Shown here: positions 6,543 to 6,846 of the stretch, one piece after another
Position numbering within the stretch: the first letter of the stretch is position 1
Layout: every line of letters starts with the position of its first letter
Assembly (NCBI GenBank): GCA_003542955.1
Contig: DPJP01000062.1
Span: 14,478-21,323, forward strand
Source of the DNA: Armatimonadota bacterium
GTDB lineage: Bacteria > Armatimonadota > Zipacnadia > Zipacnadales > UBA11051
Length of the DNA stretch: 6,846 nt
Direction of reading: 5' to 3'
Position numbers and translations under genes: made by a program
The notes under the pieces: model-generated
The model's input: only the letters and a program-made list of their open reading frames with translations
The model's database searches: none
What the model was told of the DNA's origin: nothing

Positions 6543-6846
6543 TTCTGCACTGTACCGGTGCACGGCAGATGCACTGACTTCAGGAATCCTGATAGCGCAT
6601 GCCGGCAGACTGCGCGCAGAAGTGACTTGGTAGTGCCTGATCCCAGCCGTTGTTCTCAAGGCCCTGCGCTACGTGGAATCCAGACGTCTCCCTCCCGCGA
6701 CACTCGACGGACGAAGCCCGCTCGCACAGGGACTCATCGCGTTGCACAGAGGCTATATCGCGAGTTCTGAACTTGACACGGGGCATACTCGGAGCCTGAT
6801 GAGCGCACGCGATACCACCTGATTGTGGCACTGCGTCACCCGCCGG
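6543..6846. other. 304-base stretch without a supported gene
   Basis: No open frame here has recognisable protein character on either strand. Just after the GTPase stop there is a small hairpin TGCAC (6546-6550)/GTGCA (6558-6562), then TCAGG (6580-6584)/CCTGA (6588-6592), and GCGCA (6595-6599)/TGCGC (6611-6615) around the palindrome TGCCGGCA. None has a T-tract, so an intrinsic terminator is not shown, though these hairpins could mark the transcript end. A perfect -35-like TTGACA lies at 6773-6778, but no good -10 follows at 16-18 bases. The stretch may be intergenic DNA leading to a gene beyond the window. Confidence 0.4.

Noticed and set aside
5514..6659. 381-residue minus-strand open frame
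   Set aside because: It mirrors the dynamin-like gene, whose GTPase motifs are complete; the antisense translation shows no motif.
6773..6801. Promoter built on TTGACA at 6773
   Set aside because: The -35 is perfect, but the bases 16-18 positions downstream match TATAAT poorly (3 of 6 at best), so it is not called as a feature.
6580..6831. 83-residue minus-strand open frame at the right end
   Set aside because: No recognisable domain and no good ribosome site were seen; chance open frames of this size are common at this GC content.

Overview
The window is high-GC bacterial DNA with four genes, all on the + strand, separated by short gaps. The lineage cannot be fixed from the sequence. A modular sugar-hydrolase-like protein next to a membrane-anchored lipoprotein-carrier-like/redoxin fusion would suit groups such as Armatimonadota or Planctomycetota, often seen as metagenome contigs. 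That placement is a low-confidence inference.

Layout. Positions 1-1800 hold the 3' part of a large modular gene: the end of a carbohydrate-binding-like domain, two Ig/fibronectin-like beta domains, a TIM-barrel glycoside-hydrolase-like domain and a C-terminal beta domain. Its true start lies upstream of the window. Positions 1874-3289 encode a membrane-anchored protein whose C-terminal thioredoxin fold has lost both active-site cysteines. Positions 3304-3516 form a compact regulatory leader: a sigma70-like promoter, a fluoride (crcB-motif) riboswitch aptamer, alternative hairpins, an intrinsic terminator with a U6 tract, and a strong Shine-Dalgarno site. The leader controls a CPA2-type cation:proton antiporter (3517-4734). 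A dynamin-like GTPase (4734-6542) follows, with its start codon overlapping the antiporter stop. Positions 6543-6846 contain no gene I can support.

How the parts work together. The leader reads as a complete fluoride-ON transcription switch. Without fluoride, the aptamer's 3' pseudoknot strand can be taken up by a long hairpin (3391-3425), leaving the terminator (3447-3465) free to form. With fluoride, the aptamer holds that strand, and the released G-rich segment 3421-3425 can pair with the 5' arm of the terminator. The output would be an ion antiporter together with a membrane-remodelling GTPase. Fluoride control of cation antiporters is known; I know of no described fluoride regulon that includes a bacterial dynamin, and this pairing is the most interesting point in the window.
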